From Chromobacterium rhizoryzae (GTDB lineage Bacteria; Pseudomonadota; Gammaproteobacteria; Burkholderiales; Chromobacteriaceae): a stretch of DNA of 64,000 nt. Shown piece by piece: positions 48,706-57,285 of the stretch. Positions within the stretch are counted from its first letter, which is position 1. Every line of letters begins with the position of its first letter. Location of the stretch: NCBI RefSeq assembly GCF_020544465.1, contig NZ_CP066126.1:3658001-3722000 (forward strand). Reading direction: 5' to 3'. A program made the translations under genes and the position numbers. The notes under the pieces are model-generated. The model was not told the origin of the DNA and did no database searches. It was given only the letters and a program-made list of their open reading frames with translations.

Positions 48706-51700
48706 TCAGGCCAGCAGGTGGTTGCTCAGTTCGCGCATGCCGGCCGACAGCATGGCCAGATCCAACACGCTGAACGACTGCAGCTCGGCGAACATCTGCG
48801 CGCACACCTCCACTTCGTGATGGCGCTTCTCCATCCACTGCTGCGCAAACGCTTCCGCGCCGGCGGCGTCCTGCAAGGCCTGCCCCGCCAGATTGCGATG
48901 CACGCGGTACAGATCGTCGCGCAGTGCGGAGCGCGCCAGCGACTGCCAGCGGTTGTCGCGCGGCAGGCTGGTGATCGCGTCGCGCAGCCAATCCAGCTGC
49001 ATCGCGTGGCCCAACTGGTAGTAGTTCTTAGCCAGCCGCTCCAGCGGCAATGCGCTGCCTTCGCTGATTTCGATGATGTCCATCAACGGCACGGCAAACT
49101 CCAGACGCGCCAGCACCTGCGCCAGCGGCTGCGGCATGCCCGGCTGGCTCAGGCGCGCTTCCAGCGCCTCCACTGCCGGGTAGCTGCCGGAAGCGATCAG
49201 CTGAGGCAGTTGCGCCAACAGCGCCTTCACCTTGGCGGCGTACTGCTCGATCACGGCGTTCACCGAGGAGAACGGACGCTTGTTGCGCAGCACCCAACGC
49301 GTCACGCGCTCCACCAGCGTGCGCACCAGCACCATCATTTCCACCTGATGATCCGCCGACACCTTGTTGTCCAGCGCTTCGATCTCGCTCCACAGGCGCT
49401 CGGCGTCGAACACGCGGCTGGCAATCCACCAGGCGCGGGCGATGTCGCCGGCGGAGAACGGAGACTCTTCCTGCATGCGGAACACGAAGGTGGTGCCCAT
49501 GCGGTTGATGATCTGGTTGGCCAACTGGTTGGCGATGATCTCCCGCTTCAGCTGATGCTGCTGCATCTGCGCGCCGAAGCGCTGCTGCAACGGTTTCGGG
49601 AAGTAATGGGTCAGGATGGACAGGAAGTCCGCGTCGTCCGGCACATCAGTCGCCAGAATCGCCTGATCCAGCGAAATCTTGCTGTAGGACAGCAGCACCG
49701 CGATTTCCGGCACGGTCAGACCCTGACGCGCCAGGCGGCGCTCATTGATCTGGGTTTCGGACGGCAGGTACTCGATTTCGCGGTTCAGTTCGCCGGTTTT
49801 CTCCATGTGCGCGATCATGCGCGCATGGGTGGTCAGCATCGCGGCGGCCTCCTGGCGTTTGATCGCCAGGATCTGGGTCTGCTGGATATTGTTGCGCAAC
49901 ACCAGCTGCGCCACCTCGTCGGTCATTTCCGCCAGCAGTTGATTGCGCTGCTTCAAGGTCATGTCGCCGGCCTGCATTACGCCGCCCAGCAGAATCTTGA
50001 TGTTGACCTCGTGGTCGGAGCAGTCCACGCCGGCGGAGTTGTCGATGGCGTCGGTGGCGATGCGGCCGCCGTTCAGCGCGAACTCGACGCGTCCCAGCTG
50101 AGTGCACGTCAGGTTGCCGCCTTCGGCCACTACCCGGGCTTGCAAATCGCGGCCATCGACGCGCACCGGATCGTTGGCGCGGTCGCGCGCGTCGGCGTGG
50201 CTTTGGCTGGACGCCTTGACGTAGGTGCCGATGCCGCCGTTGTACAGCAGATCAATCTTGGCCTTGAGGATCTCGTGGATCAGCTCGTTCGGCGCCATGC
50301 TGTCCTTGTCGGTCTCCAGCCAGGCCTTCACTTCCGGCGACAGCGGGATAGACTTGGCCGAGCGTTCGAAGATGCCGCCGCCCTTGGAGATCAGCTCGCG
50401 CTTGTAATCGGTCCAGCTGGAACGCGGCAGTTTGAACAGACGCGCGCGCTCGGCGTAGCTCTTGGCCGCGTCCGGCGTCGGATCCAGGAAGATGTGCAGG
50501 TGGTTGAACGCCGCTTTCAGGCAGATGTGCTCGGACAGCAGCATGCCGTTGCCGAACACGTCGCCGGCCATATCGCCGATGCCGATCACGCTGAAATCCT
50601 GCTCCTGGGTGTTGACGCCCAGGTGGCGAAAATGGCGCTTGACCGATTCCCAAGCGCCGCGGGCGGTAATGCCCATGCCCTTGTGGTCGTAACCCGCGGA
50701 ACCGCCGGAGGCGAAGGCGTCGCCCAGCCAGAAGCCGTAATCGGCGGAAATGCCGTTGGCGATGTCGGAGAAAGTGGCCGTGCCCTTGTCGGCCGCCACC
50801 ACCAGGTACGGATCGTCCGGATCCAGGCGGCGCACATCCGCCGGTGGCACGATCTGGCCGTTCACCAGATTGTCGGTGACGTCCAGCAGCGCGGAGATGA
50901 AGATCTTGTAGCAGGCGACGCCTTCCGCCAGGAACGCCTCGCGGTCGCTAGGCGCCGGCAGTTGCTTGCCGACGAAGCCGCCTTTGGAGCCCATGGGCAC
51001 GATCACCGAGTTCTTCACCATCTGCGCCTTCACCAGGCCCAGCACTTCGGTGCGGAAATCTTCCATGCGATCGGACCAGCGCAAGCCGCCGCGCGCCACT
51101 TTGGAGCCGCGCAGATGCACGCCCTCCACGCGCGGGCTGTACACCCAGATTTCGAACATCGGGCGCGGCTGCGGCAGGAAGGGAAGCAGATTGGATTCCA
51201 GCTTGAACGAGATATAGGACTTGAACTCGCCGTCGGCGCCCTTCTGCCAGAAGTTGGTGCGGCGGGTGGCCAGGATCACCGACAGGAAACCGTTCAGAAT
51301 GCGGTCTTCGTCCAGATTGGCCACGCCGTCCAGCTGCTCGCGCAGCTTGGCCAGCAAGGCGTCGGCGCGCGCGTCGTCGGCATGCGCCGGGTCCAGACGC
51401 ACGGCGAACAGTTCAACCAGCAAGCGGGTGATGGCCGGGTAATTGGCCACGCACTGCTCGATGTAAGCCTGGCTGAAGGTCAGGCCGCCCTGGCGCAGGT
51501 ACTTGGCCAAGGCGCGCACCAGCGAAATTTCACGCCAGTCCAACCCGGCCACCAGCGCCAGGCGGTTGAAGCCGTCGTTCTCGCAACGTTTGGCGAACAC
51601 CTGGGTCAGCAGCTCCTGGAAGTCCTGCTGCACTTCTTCGCTGGCGATCTGCTCTTCCGCGGAGCCCACGTCCAGGCCGAAGTCGCTGATCCACACCTGA

Positions 51701-53517
51701 CGGCCGTCCGCGCGCTGCACGCAGTACGGATGCTCGTCGCGGACCTTGACGCCCATGTTTTCCAAAATCGGCAGGCTGGCGGACAGGCCCAACGCCTCGC
51801 CTTCGCGGAACAGCTTCAGATTGAAAGCCGAGGCGCCGCGATGGAAGGGCCGGTACAACTTCATCGCCAGCGGGGAGTCGGCGTTGACCGATTCGATATG
51901 CTGGATGTCCAGCACCGCGTTGCGCACCGCGAACTCTTCGCGGTAAGCCACCGGGAAAGCGCCCTTGTAACGGTTGAACAGCGCGTTGCCCAGTTCTTCG
52001 CCGTGGGTTTCCACCAGCAGTTGATGCAGCTCTTCCACCCAGCCGCGCACCAGGCGGGCGATTTCGGCCTCGATGTCGGCCTCGTGGAATTCCGGCAATT
52101 TGGCGGCGTTGGTGCGGATGATGTAATGCACTCGTGCCAGCGAGCCGTCGCTGATCTGCACGCTGAACTCGGCGCTGGTGCCGTTGAAGGCGTTCATCAA
52201 CACCTTCTCTATCTTCAGGCGCACTTCGGTGTTGAAGCTGTCGCGCGGCACGTAGACCAGGCAGCTGACGTAGCGGTGGTAGCGGTCTTTGCGCACGAAC
52301 AGGCGCACGCGCGGGCGTTCCTGCAGGCTGACGATGCCCTCGGAGATCGGTCCCAACACCTCGGCCGGGATCTCGAACAACTCGTCGCGCGGATAGGCCT
52401 CCAGCACAAAGCTCAAGGTCTTGGATTTATAGCTGTCGTCCACGTAGTCGCAGTTGCTGACCACGGTCGCCACTTTCTGACGCAGGATGGGCACGTCCTT
52501 GGGGGAGTCCTGGTAGGCGCTGGCGGTGTACAGGCCCAGGAAGCGGCGCTCGCCTATCACTTCGCCCTTGTCGTTGAAACGCTTGATGCCGACAAAATCG
52601 ATGTAGGCCGGGCGGTGAATGATGGAGCGGGTCTGCGATTTGTTCAGAATGATCAGTTGCGGCAGATGAGCCAGTTCACGCAGTTCCTGCGGCAGCTGTT
52701 CGAAGCTGGCGGAGTATTCCTTGTCGCCCTGGTCCTTCAAGATGCCCAGACCGGAGGTTTTGACGATCTTCAGGCTGTCCTTGCCGTTGCGGCGCACCAG
52801 GTCGTAATCGCAATACCCCATGAACAGGAAGTTGCGCTTGGACATCCAGGCCAGGAAGTCCACCGCCTCCTTGGCTTCCGCCGCGCGTTTGCCCTTGACC
52901 AGGGACAGGTCCTTGCTGATGTCGGCCAACACTTCGCGCATCTTGGGTTCGTCGCTCACCACCAAGCGGATGTCTACGATCACGCGGTTCAAATCCGCTT
53001 CCAGCTGCTTCAGCACCGCCGGATCGGTGACTCGGTCAATCTGCACGTGGATAAAGGACTCCAGCGGCAGGCTGCGGTCCTCGGTGCGCTTGACCGCCTG
53101 GATCGCGCCGTTCTTGTCGCGGCCCACCGACAGCACCGGGTGCACCAACAGGTGCAGGTTCAGGCTATGGCGCGACAGCAGCATGGTGATGGAGTCGATC
53201 AGGAACGGCATATCGTCGTTGACCACTTCAATCACGGTATGGGTGCTTTGCCAACCGTCGCGCTCGAAATCCGGGTTGTAAATGCGCGCCTTGTGCTGGC
53301 CGGCCGCGCGCTTGGCGCCGAACGCGTAATGCGCCGACGCGGCGCCGAACAAGTCCAGCGACGAAAACTGTCTAAGGTCGGCATGCTCGGCTTCCTCGAA
53401 GTAGATCGGGAAGAAGGGTTCGAGCTGGTGTTTCTCCTTTTCGGAAAGCTTGGTCTCTGCTACAGCCTGAATATCGGCGATCAGGCTCGCGAGTTCGGTC
53501 TTATTGGTAAGCGACAT
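48706..53517 (-). CDS. gdhB: NAD-specific glutamate dehydrogenase, 180-kDa class
   Basis: A 1603-residue enzyme oxidising glutamate to 2-oxoglutarate and ammonia. The N-terminal 700 residues hold ACT-like regulatory segments (VNDDMPFLIDSITMLLSRHS). The catalytic domain is central: LRWSDRMEDFRTEVLGLVKA, NSVIVPMGSKGGFVGK and ITARGAWESVKRHFRHLG, with the nucleotide site in IGIGDMAGDVFGNGML. The C-terminal 500 residues are helical (VPEIAVLLSYSKISLDQAIL). The length matches the large-GDH family. It is divergent from the arginine transport operon; in Pseudomonas the homologue is controlled by the AraC-type ArgR, also encoded nearby here. Confidence 0.97.
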   Translation of the reverse strand: MSLTNKTELASLIADIQAVAETKLSEKEKHQLEPFFPIYFEEAEHADLRQFSSLDLFGAASAHYAFGAKRAAGQHKARIYNPDFERDGWQSTHTVIEVVNDDMPFLIDSITMLLSRHSLNLHLLVHPVLSVGRDKNGAIQAVKRTEDRSLPLESFIHVQIDRVTDPAVLKQLEADLNRVIVDIRLVVSDEPKMREVLADISKDLSLVKGKRAAEAKEAVDFLAWMSKRNFLFMGYCDYDLVRRNGKDSLKIVKTSGLGILKDQGDKEYSASFEQLPQELRELAHLPQLIILNKSQTRSIIHRPAYIDFVGIKRFNDKGEVIGERRFLGLYTASAYQDSPKDVPILRQKVATVVSNCDYVDDSYKSKTLSFVLEAYPRDELFEIPAEVLGPISEGIVSLQERPRVRLFVRKDRYHRYVSCLVYVPRDSFNTEVRLKIEKVLMNAFNGTSAEFSVQISDGSLARVHYIIRTNAAKLPEFHEADIEAEIARLVRGWVEELHQLLVETHGEELGNALFNRYKGAFPVAYREEFAVRNAVLDIQHIESVNADSPLAMKLYRPFHRGASAFNLKLFREGEALGLSASLPILENMGVKVRDEHPYCVQRADGRQVWISDFGLDVGSAEEQIASEEVQQDFQELLTQVFAKRCENDGFNRLALVAGLDWREISLVRALAKYLRQGGLTFSQAYIEQCVANYPAITRLLVELFAVRLDPAHADDARADALLAKLREQLDGVANLDEDRILNGFLSVILATRRTNFWQKGADGEFKSYISFKLESNLLPFLPQPRPMFEIWVYSPRVEGVHLRGSKVARGGLRWSDRMEDFRTEVLGLVKAQMVKNSVIVPMGSKGGFVGKQLPAPSDREAFLAEGVACYKIFISALLDVTDNLVNGQIVPPADVRRLDPDDPYLVVAADKGTATFSDIANGISADYGFWLGDAFASGGSAGYDHKGMGITARGAWESVKRHFRHLGVNTQEQDFSVIGIGDMAGDVFGNGMLLSEHICLKAAFNHLHIFLDPTPDAAKSYAERARLFKLPRSSWTDYKRELISKGGGIFERSAKSIPLSPEVKAWLETDKDSMAPNELIHEILKAKIDLLYNGGIGTYVKASSQSHADARDRANDPVRVDGRDLQARVVAEGGNLTCTQLGRVEFALNGGRIATDAIDNSAGVDCSDHEVNIKILLGGVMQAGDMTLKQRNQLLAEMTDEVAQLVLRNNIQQTQILAIKRQEAAAMLTTHARMIAHMEKTGELNREIEYLPSETQINERRLARQGLTVPEIAVLLSYSKISLDQAILATDVPDDADFLSILTHYFPKPLQQRFGAQMQQHQLKREIIANQLANQIINRMGTTFVFRMQEESPFSAGDIARAWWIASRVFDAERLWSEIEALDNKVSADHQVEMMVLVRTLVERVTRWVLRNKRPFSSVNAVIEQYAAKVKALLAQLPQLIASGSYPAVEALEARLSQPGMPQPLAQVLARLEFAVPLMDIIEISEGSALPLERLAKNYYQLGHAMQLDWLRDAITSLPRDNRWQSLARSALRDDLYRVHRNLAGQALQDAAGAEAFAQQWMEKRHHEVEVCAQMFAELQSFSVLDLAMLSAGMRELSNHLLA

Positions 53518-53582
53518 GTTGCTTCTCTTGTTGTGTGCACGGAGTGTGTCGAGGCATTGTAGATACCCCCTTCATGCCGGGA

Positions 53583-53696
53583 TTTCCTTAATGCGACGTG
53601 GACGTACATTTTCATGGAAAAGCCTGTTCGCCCCCATCGAATGCCGCAGGGATAAATCGTGGCGAACGCCACTTTTAGCCTTATAGCAATGCGACG
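53583..53696 (-). promoter_or_regulatory. Two ArgR-like half-sites upstream of gdhB
   Basis: On the minus strand CGTCGC-N8-AA occurs at 53598-53583 and at 53696-53681, close to the Pseudomonas ArgR half-site TGTCGC-N8-AA. They are 98 bp apart rather than in tandem, so binding is uncertain. Confidence 0.3.
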
Positions 53697-54032
53697 GCGG
53701 CTTACAAGTTTCTCTCCCAGCCCCACATTGTACACAAGTCCAAAAAAGAAATATAAGTCATTGATTTTTCATACATTTCACATGAAGCAAGAATATCGGT
53801 TAAAATACGAACACTTGCTCACACCGATTGCCAGACAATGGCCCCATCTTGCGCACGGCGGATAACCGTTGCAAGCTGCGGCCAACTACTGGCAAAAGTA
53901 GAAAAAACTACAATGGTTCCGGCTTGGGCGAGACACCGTGAGCAGCCTCGTTCCAAGCGCCGGGTTTACAAGCTTGGGTTTGCGTTCGTCGCAACGACGC
54001 GAACACCCGATAGAGAAGTAGAAATCCACGCC
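53697..54032. other. Promoter region upstream of aotJ
   Basis: This 336-bp stretch has no gene. The left half (53740-53830) is AT-rich and likely carries promoters for both directions. Near the aotJ start is an imperfect palindrome, ttcgtcgcaacgacgcgaa (53985-54003), which includes a further GTCGC. A frame open upstream of the aotJ ATG lacks a ribosome site and is not taken as coding. Confidence 0.5.
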
Positions 54033-54797
54033 ATGAAAAAAGTCCTGATCGCCTCCGCAGCGGCAGCTCTGCTGTCCGGTTTTTCCGTCCAAGCAGAGAC
54101 TCTGCGTTTTGGGGTTGACCTCAATTACCCGCCGTTCTCCAAACAAGGCGCCGATGGCAAGCCGCAAGGCTTCGACATCGACATGGCCAATGCCCTTTGC
54201 GCCGCCATGAAAGTCAGCTGTCAAATCGTTCCGCAAGACTGGGACGGCCTGATTCCCGCCCTCAACGCCAACAAGTTCGACGCCATTCTGTCCTCGATGC
54301 AAATCACCGAGGAGCGCAAGAAAGCCGTCGACTTCAGCCGCAAGTACTACAACATCGCCAGCCGCATCGTCGCCAAATCCGGCACCGCCGTTGACCAGAA
54401 CAGCTTCAAGGGCAAGAAGATCGGCGTGCTGCGCGCCTCCACTCAGGAAAAGTTCGCCAAAGACTACTGGGGCAAATCCGGCGCCACCATCGTGCCGTAC
54501 GCCAAGTCGCCCGAGTCCTTCCTGGACCTGAAGTCCGGCCGTGTTGACGCCGTCTTCGTCGATGGCGCCGTCGGCGATCAAGAGTTCCTGAAAACCGCCA
54601 ACGGCAAGGGCTACGCCTTTGTCGGTCCGAACTACGCCGACGTCAAATACTTCGGCCTGGGCGCGGGCATCGCCGTCAAGAAAGGCAATAAGGCGCTGGC
54701 CGAACGCCTGAACAAGGCGATTGATCAGGTGCGCAAGGACGGCAGCTACAAGAAAGTCCAAGACAAGTACTTCAGCTTCGACGTCTACGGCGGCTAA
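54033..54797 (+). CDS. aotJ: Arginine/ornithine-type ABC transporter substrate-binding protein
   Basis: A 254-residue periplasmic binding protein. Signal peptide residues 1-21 (ending FSVQAE). The amino-acid-binding SBP_3 signature is LRFGVDLNYPPFSKQGADGK, followed by GFDIDMANALCAAMKVSCQI and the lobe region VDFSRKYYN. It belongs to the HisJ/ArgT/AotJ cluster for basic amino acids. The following permease, ATPase and AraC regulator order copies aotJQMP-argR of Pseudomonas. The start at 54033 is set by the signal peptide. A terminator-like element follows, allowing more binding protein than permease. Confidence 0.88.
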   Translation: MKKVLIASAAAALLSGFSVQAETLRFGVDLNYPPFSKQGADGKPQGFDIDMANALCAAMKVSCQIVPQDWDGLIPALNANKFDAILSSMQITEERKKAVDFSRKYYNIASRIVAKSGTAVDQNSFKGKKIGVLRASTQEKFAKDYWGKSGATIVPYAKSPESFLDLKSGRVDAVFVDGAVGDQEFLKTANGKGYAFVGPNYADVKYFGLGAGIAVKKGNKALAERLNKAIDQVRKDGSYKKVQDKYFSFDVYGG

Positions 54798-54816
54798 ACC
54801 CCTCGTAACCGCATCC

Positions 54817-54888
54817 GTCCCGGCCAAGCGCCCCAGGCGCTGGGCGGCTTGCTGCCGCCCGCACCGCGCGCCTCGCCGGGACTTTTTT
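54817..54888 (+). terminator. Multibranched attenuator-like terminator after aotJ
   Basis: Outer stem gtcccggc (54817-54824) with gccgggac (54875-54882) encloses two inner hairpins (agcgcc/ggcgct and gggcggc/gccgccc) and is followed by TTTTTT. It should terminate part of the transcripts between aotJ and the permease genes. Confidence 0.7.
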
Positions 54889-54961
54889 GTTCGGCCGTTC
54901 CCCCAGCGGCCGAGCAAGGACCGGCCTTGCGCGCAAGGCTGATGAATGAGGCAGTAACACC

Positions 54962-55651
54962 ATGTTTTTGCAAGGTTACCTTCCCAGCATATTGCAAGGA
55001 GCAGTGCTCACATTGCAGCTGGCCGGCTCAGCACTGCTCGTATCCATCGTGCTGGGCCTGATTGGCGCGCTGTTCAAATCCGCTCATTCCAAACCGCTGG
55101 TCTGGCTGGCGGAACTCTATTCCACCGTGGTCCGAGGCGTGCCCGATTTGGTCTGGATGTTTCTGCTGTTCTTCGGCGTCCAGATGATGATCAACGACCT
55201 CTGCGGCCGCATGGGCTGGGAAAGTCCCAATATCGATCCCTTCGTCGCCGGCGTGCTGACCCTGGGCTTCATCTTCGGCGCTTATATGACGGAAACCTTC
55301 CGCGGCGCGATGATGGCGGTGCCCAAAGGACAGATGGAGGCCGGCATGGCCTACGGCATGACGCCGCTGCGCGTGTTCTTCCGCATCACCGTTCCGCAGA
55401 TGATTCGCTTCGCCCTGCCCAGTTTCTCCAATAACTGGCTGGTGCTGGTCAAATCCACCGCCCTGGTTTCGGTCATCGGCCTGAACGACGTGATGTATCG
55501 CGCCGACGCGGCCAAATCCACCACCCAGGAACCCTTCACCGTCTATCTGATCGTGGGCCTGCTGTTCCTGGCGATCACCGGGGTGTCCAATCTGCTGTTG
55601 GGCAAACTGGAAAAACGCTATTCGCTGGGCGTCAAGGAGAGCGGACTGTGA
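54962..55651 (+). CDS. aotQ: Arginine/ornithine-type ABC transporter permease (HisQ/AotQ)
   Basis: A 229-residue permease with about five TM helices. Start MFLQGYLPSILQGAVLTLQL, then STVVRGVPDLVWMFLLFFGV. The EAA coupling loop is EAGMAYGMTPLRVFFRITVP. The stop overlaps the next permease gene (GTGA overlap, 4 bp). Only a weak Shine-Dalgarno is visible before the ATG. Confidence 0.9.
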   Translation: MFLQGYLPSILQGAVLTLQLAGSALLVSIVLGLIGALFKSAHSKPLVWLAELYSTVVRGVPDLVWMFLLFFGVQMMINDLCGRMGWESPNIDPFVAGVLTLGFIFGAYMTETFRGAMMAVPKGQMEAGMAYGMTPLRVFFRITVPQMIRFALPSFSNNWLVLVKSTALVSVIGLNDVMYRADAAKSTTQEPFTVYLIVGLLFLAITGVSNLLLGKLEKRYSLGVKESGL

Positions 55652-56379
55652 TCGACTTCCAACTGATTCTGGACAAGCTGCCCGCCTTCTTCGGCGGCGG
55701 AGACGGCAACGCCGTCATGAGCAGCCGCGACGGCTTGGTGATGACGCTGGAACTGCTGTTCATCTCCCTTATTCTGGGCATGGCGATGGCCGTCCCGATG
55801 GCGCTGATGCAAGTCTCCAAAAACCGGCTGGCCTCCGGCGCGGTCCGCGTTTACGGCTATGTCTTCCGCGGCACGCCGCTCTTGGTCCAGCTGTTCATCA
55901 TTTATTACGGTCTGGCCCAGTTTGGCTGGATCCGCGACAGCTGGGCCTGGCACTACCTGCAGGAAGCCTATTTCTGCGCCATCCTCGCCTTCACCCTGAA
56001 CACAGCGGCCTACACCACCGAAATCATCGCCGGCCAGATCCGCAACACCCACTGGGGCGAGATCGAAGCCGCCCAGGCCATGGGCATGAGCAAATGGCTG
56101 ATGATGCGCCGCATTGTGCTGCCCTCAGCGCTGCGCCGCGCTTTGCCCGCCTACAGCAATGAAGTCATCATGATGCTGCAAAGCACCGCCATCGCCGGCC
56201 TGGTCACTCTGGCGGACATCACCGGCGTGGCTCGCCGCATCTACGCGGACAGTTACATGGCTTTCGAGCCCTTCCTCACCGCAGGCGCCATTTACCTTGC
56301 GCTCACCTTCCTGCTGGTCTGGTTGATGAAGCAGGCGGAAAAACGCTGGCTGGCCTATTTGGCGCCACGCAAGCACTAA
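55648..56379 (+). CDS. aotM: Arginine/ornithine-type ABC transporter permease (HisM/AotM)
   Basis: A 243-residue permease. YGYVFRGTPLLVQLFIIYYG and the EAA loop EAAQAMGMSKWLMMRRIVLP place it with HisM/AotM. The start is GTG overlapping the aotQ stop. It forms the membrane heterodimer with AotQ. The ATPase gene follows 27 bp downstream. Confidence 0.9.
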   Translation: MIDFQLILDKLPAFFGGGDGNAVMSSRDGLVMTLELLFISLILGMAMAVPMALMQVSKNRLASGAVRVYGYVFRGTPLLVQLFIIYYGLAQFGWIRDSWAWHYLQEAYFCAILAFTLNTAAYTTEIIAGQIRNTHWGEIEAAQAMGMSKWLMMRRIVLPSALRRALPAYSNEVIMMLQSTAIAGLVTLADITGVARRIYADSYMAFEPFLTAGAIYLALTFLLVWLMKQAEKRWLAYLAPRKH

Positions 56380-56406
56380 TGCGGATAGCGATACAGGAAC
56401 ACCATC

Positions 56407-57195
56407 ATGCACACCCCCACCGATAAGAATCTGAAGCTGCAAGTCAGCGATCTGCATAAGAGCTACGGCTCGCACGAAGTTCTGAAGGGCGTGTCGCTGA
56501 CCGCTCACGCCGGCGACGTCATCAGCATTATCGGCTCCTCCGGCTCAGGCAAAAGCACCTTTCTGCGCTGCATCAACATGCTGGAGCAGCCCAATAGCGG
56601 CCGCATTCTCGCCGCCGGCGAAGAGCTCAAGCTGGTATCCGATCGCAAGACCGGCGCGCTCAAGGCCGCCGACGCCAATCAGCTGGCGCGCATCCGCACC
56701 AAGCTGGCCATGGTGTTCCAGCACTTCAATCTATGGGCGCACATGACGGTGCTGGAAAACATCGTCGAAGCGCCCATTCACGTGCTGGGACTCAGCCGGG
56801 ACGAAGCCTGCGCCCGCGCCCGCAAATACCTGGACAAGGTCGGCCTGCGCGGCGTCGAAGACAAGTATCCGGCCCATATGTCCGGCGGCCAGCAGCAGCG
56901 GGTCGCCATCGCCCGCGCACTGGCGATGGAACCGGAAGTGATGCTGTTCGACGAACCCACCTCGGCGCTGGACCCGGAACTGGTCGGCGAAGTGCTGCGC
57001 GTGATGAAAGACCTGGCCGGCGAAGGCCGCACCATGGTGGTGGTCACCCACGAAATGGGCTTCGCCCGCGAAGTGTCCAATCACGTCATCTTCCTGCACC
57101 AGGGCCGGATAGAGGAGCAAGGTCACCCCAAGGAAGTGCTGATCCGCCCGCAAAGCGAGCGATTGGTACAATTCCTCTCCGGCAGCCTGAAATAA
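56407..57195 (+). CDS. aotP: Arginine/ornithine-type ABC transporter ATPase (HisP/AotP)
   Basis: A 262-residue ATPase. Walker A is GSSGSGKSTFLRCIN, the signature is MSGGQQQRVAIARAL and Walker B is VMLFDEPTSALDPELVGE. MVFQHFNLWAHMTVLENIVE is typical of HisP/AotP. CAGGAACACC precedes the ATG. The gene is followed by a strong hairpin before argR. Confidence 0.92.
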   Translation: MHTPTDKNLKLQVSDLHKSYGSHEVLKGVSLTAHAGDVISIIGSSGSGKSTFLRCINMLEQPNSGRILAAGEELKLVSDRKTGALKAADANQLARIRTKLAMVFQHFNLWAHMTVLENIVEAPIHVLGLSRDEACARARKYLDKVGLRGVEDKYPAHMSGGQQQRVAIARALAMEPEVMLFDEPTSALDPELVGEVLRVMKDLAGEGRTMVVVTHEMGFAREVSNHVIFLHQGRIEEQGHPKEVLIRPQSERLVQFLSGSLK

Positions 57196-57211
57196 ATCGT
57201 ACAATAGGAGA

Positions 57212-57257
57212 ATGTCGCACACCATGCCGGCCTCATGCCCGGCATGGTGTGTTTTTG
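57212..57257 (+). promoter_or_regulatory. Hairpin and leader-ORF start between aotP and argR
   Basis: A 13-bp perfect stem (cacaccatgccgg 57218-57230, ccggcatggtgtg 57239-57251) is followed by TTTTT, a strong Rho-independent terminator. An AGGAG-ATG (57206-57214) just before it opens a frame (MSHTMPASCPAWCVFVIS...) that runs through the stem and overlaps the start of argR in another frame. Translation of this frame would disrupt the stem, a layout suited to attenuation. Confidence 0.6.
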
Positions 57258-57285
57258 TAATCTCCACCCTTCGCCGCGAAAACCA

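Noticed and set aside
48718..53562. A 1614-codon open frame on the plus strand
   Set aside because: It is the antisense shadow of the glutamate dehydrogenase gene: GC-rich third positions on the other strand suppress stops. It has no ribosome site and a His/Gln-rich meaningless translation.
53838..54032. In-frame N-terminal extension of aotJ
   Set aside because: The signal peptide begins at 54033; the extension lacks a ribosome site and crosses the promoter region.
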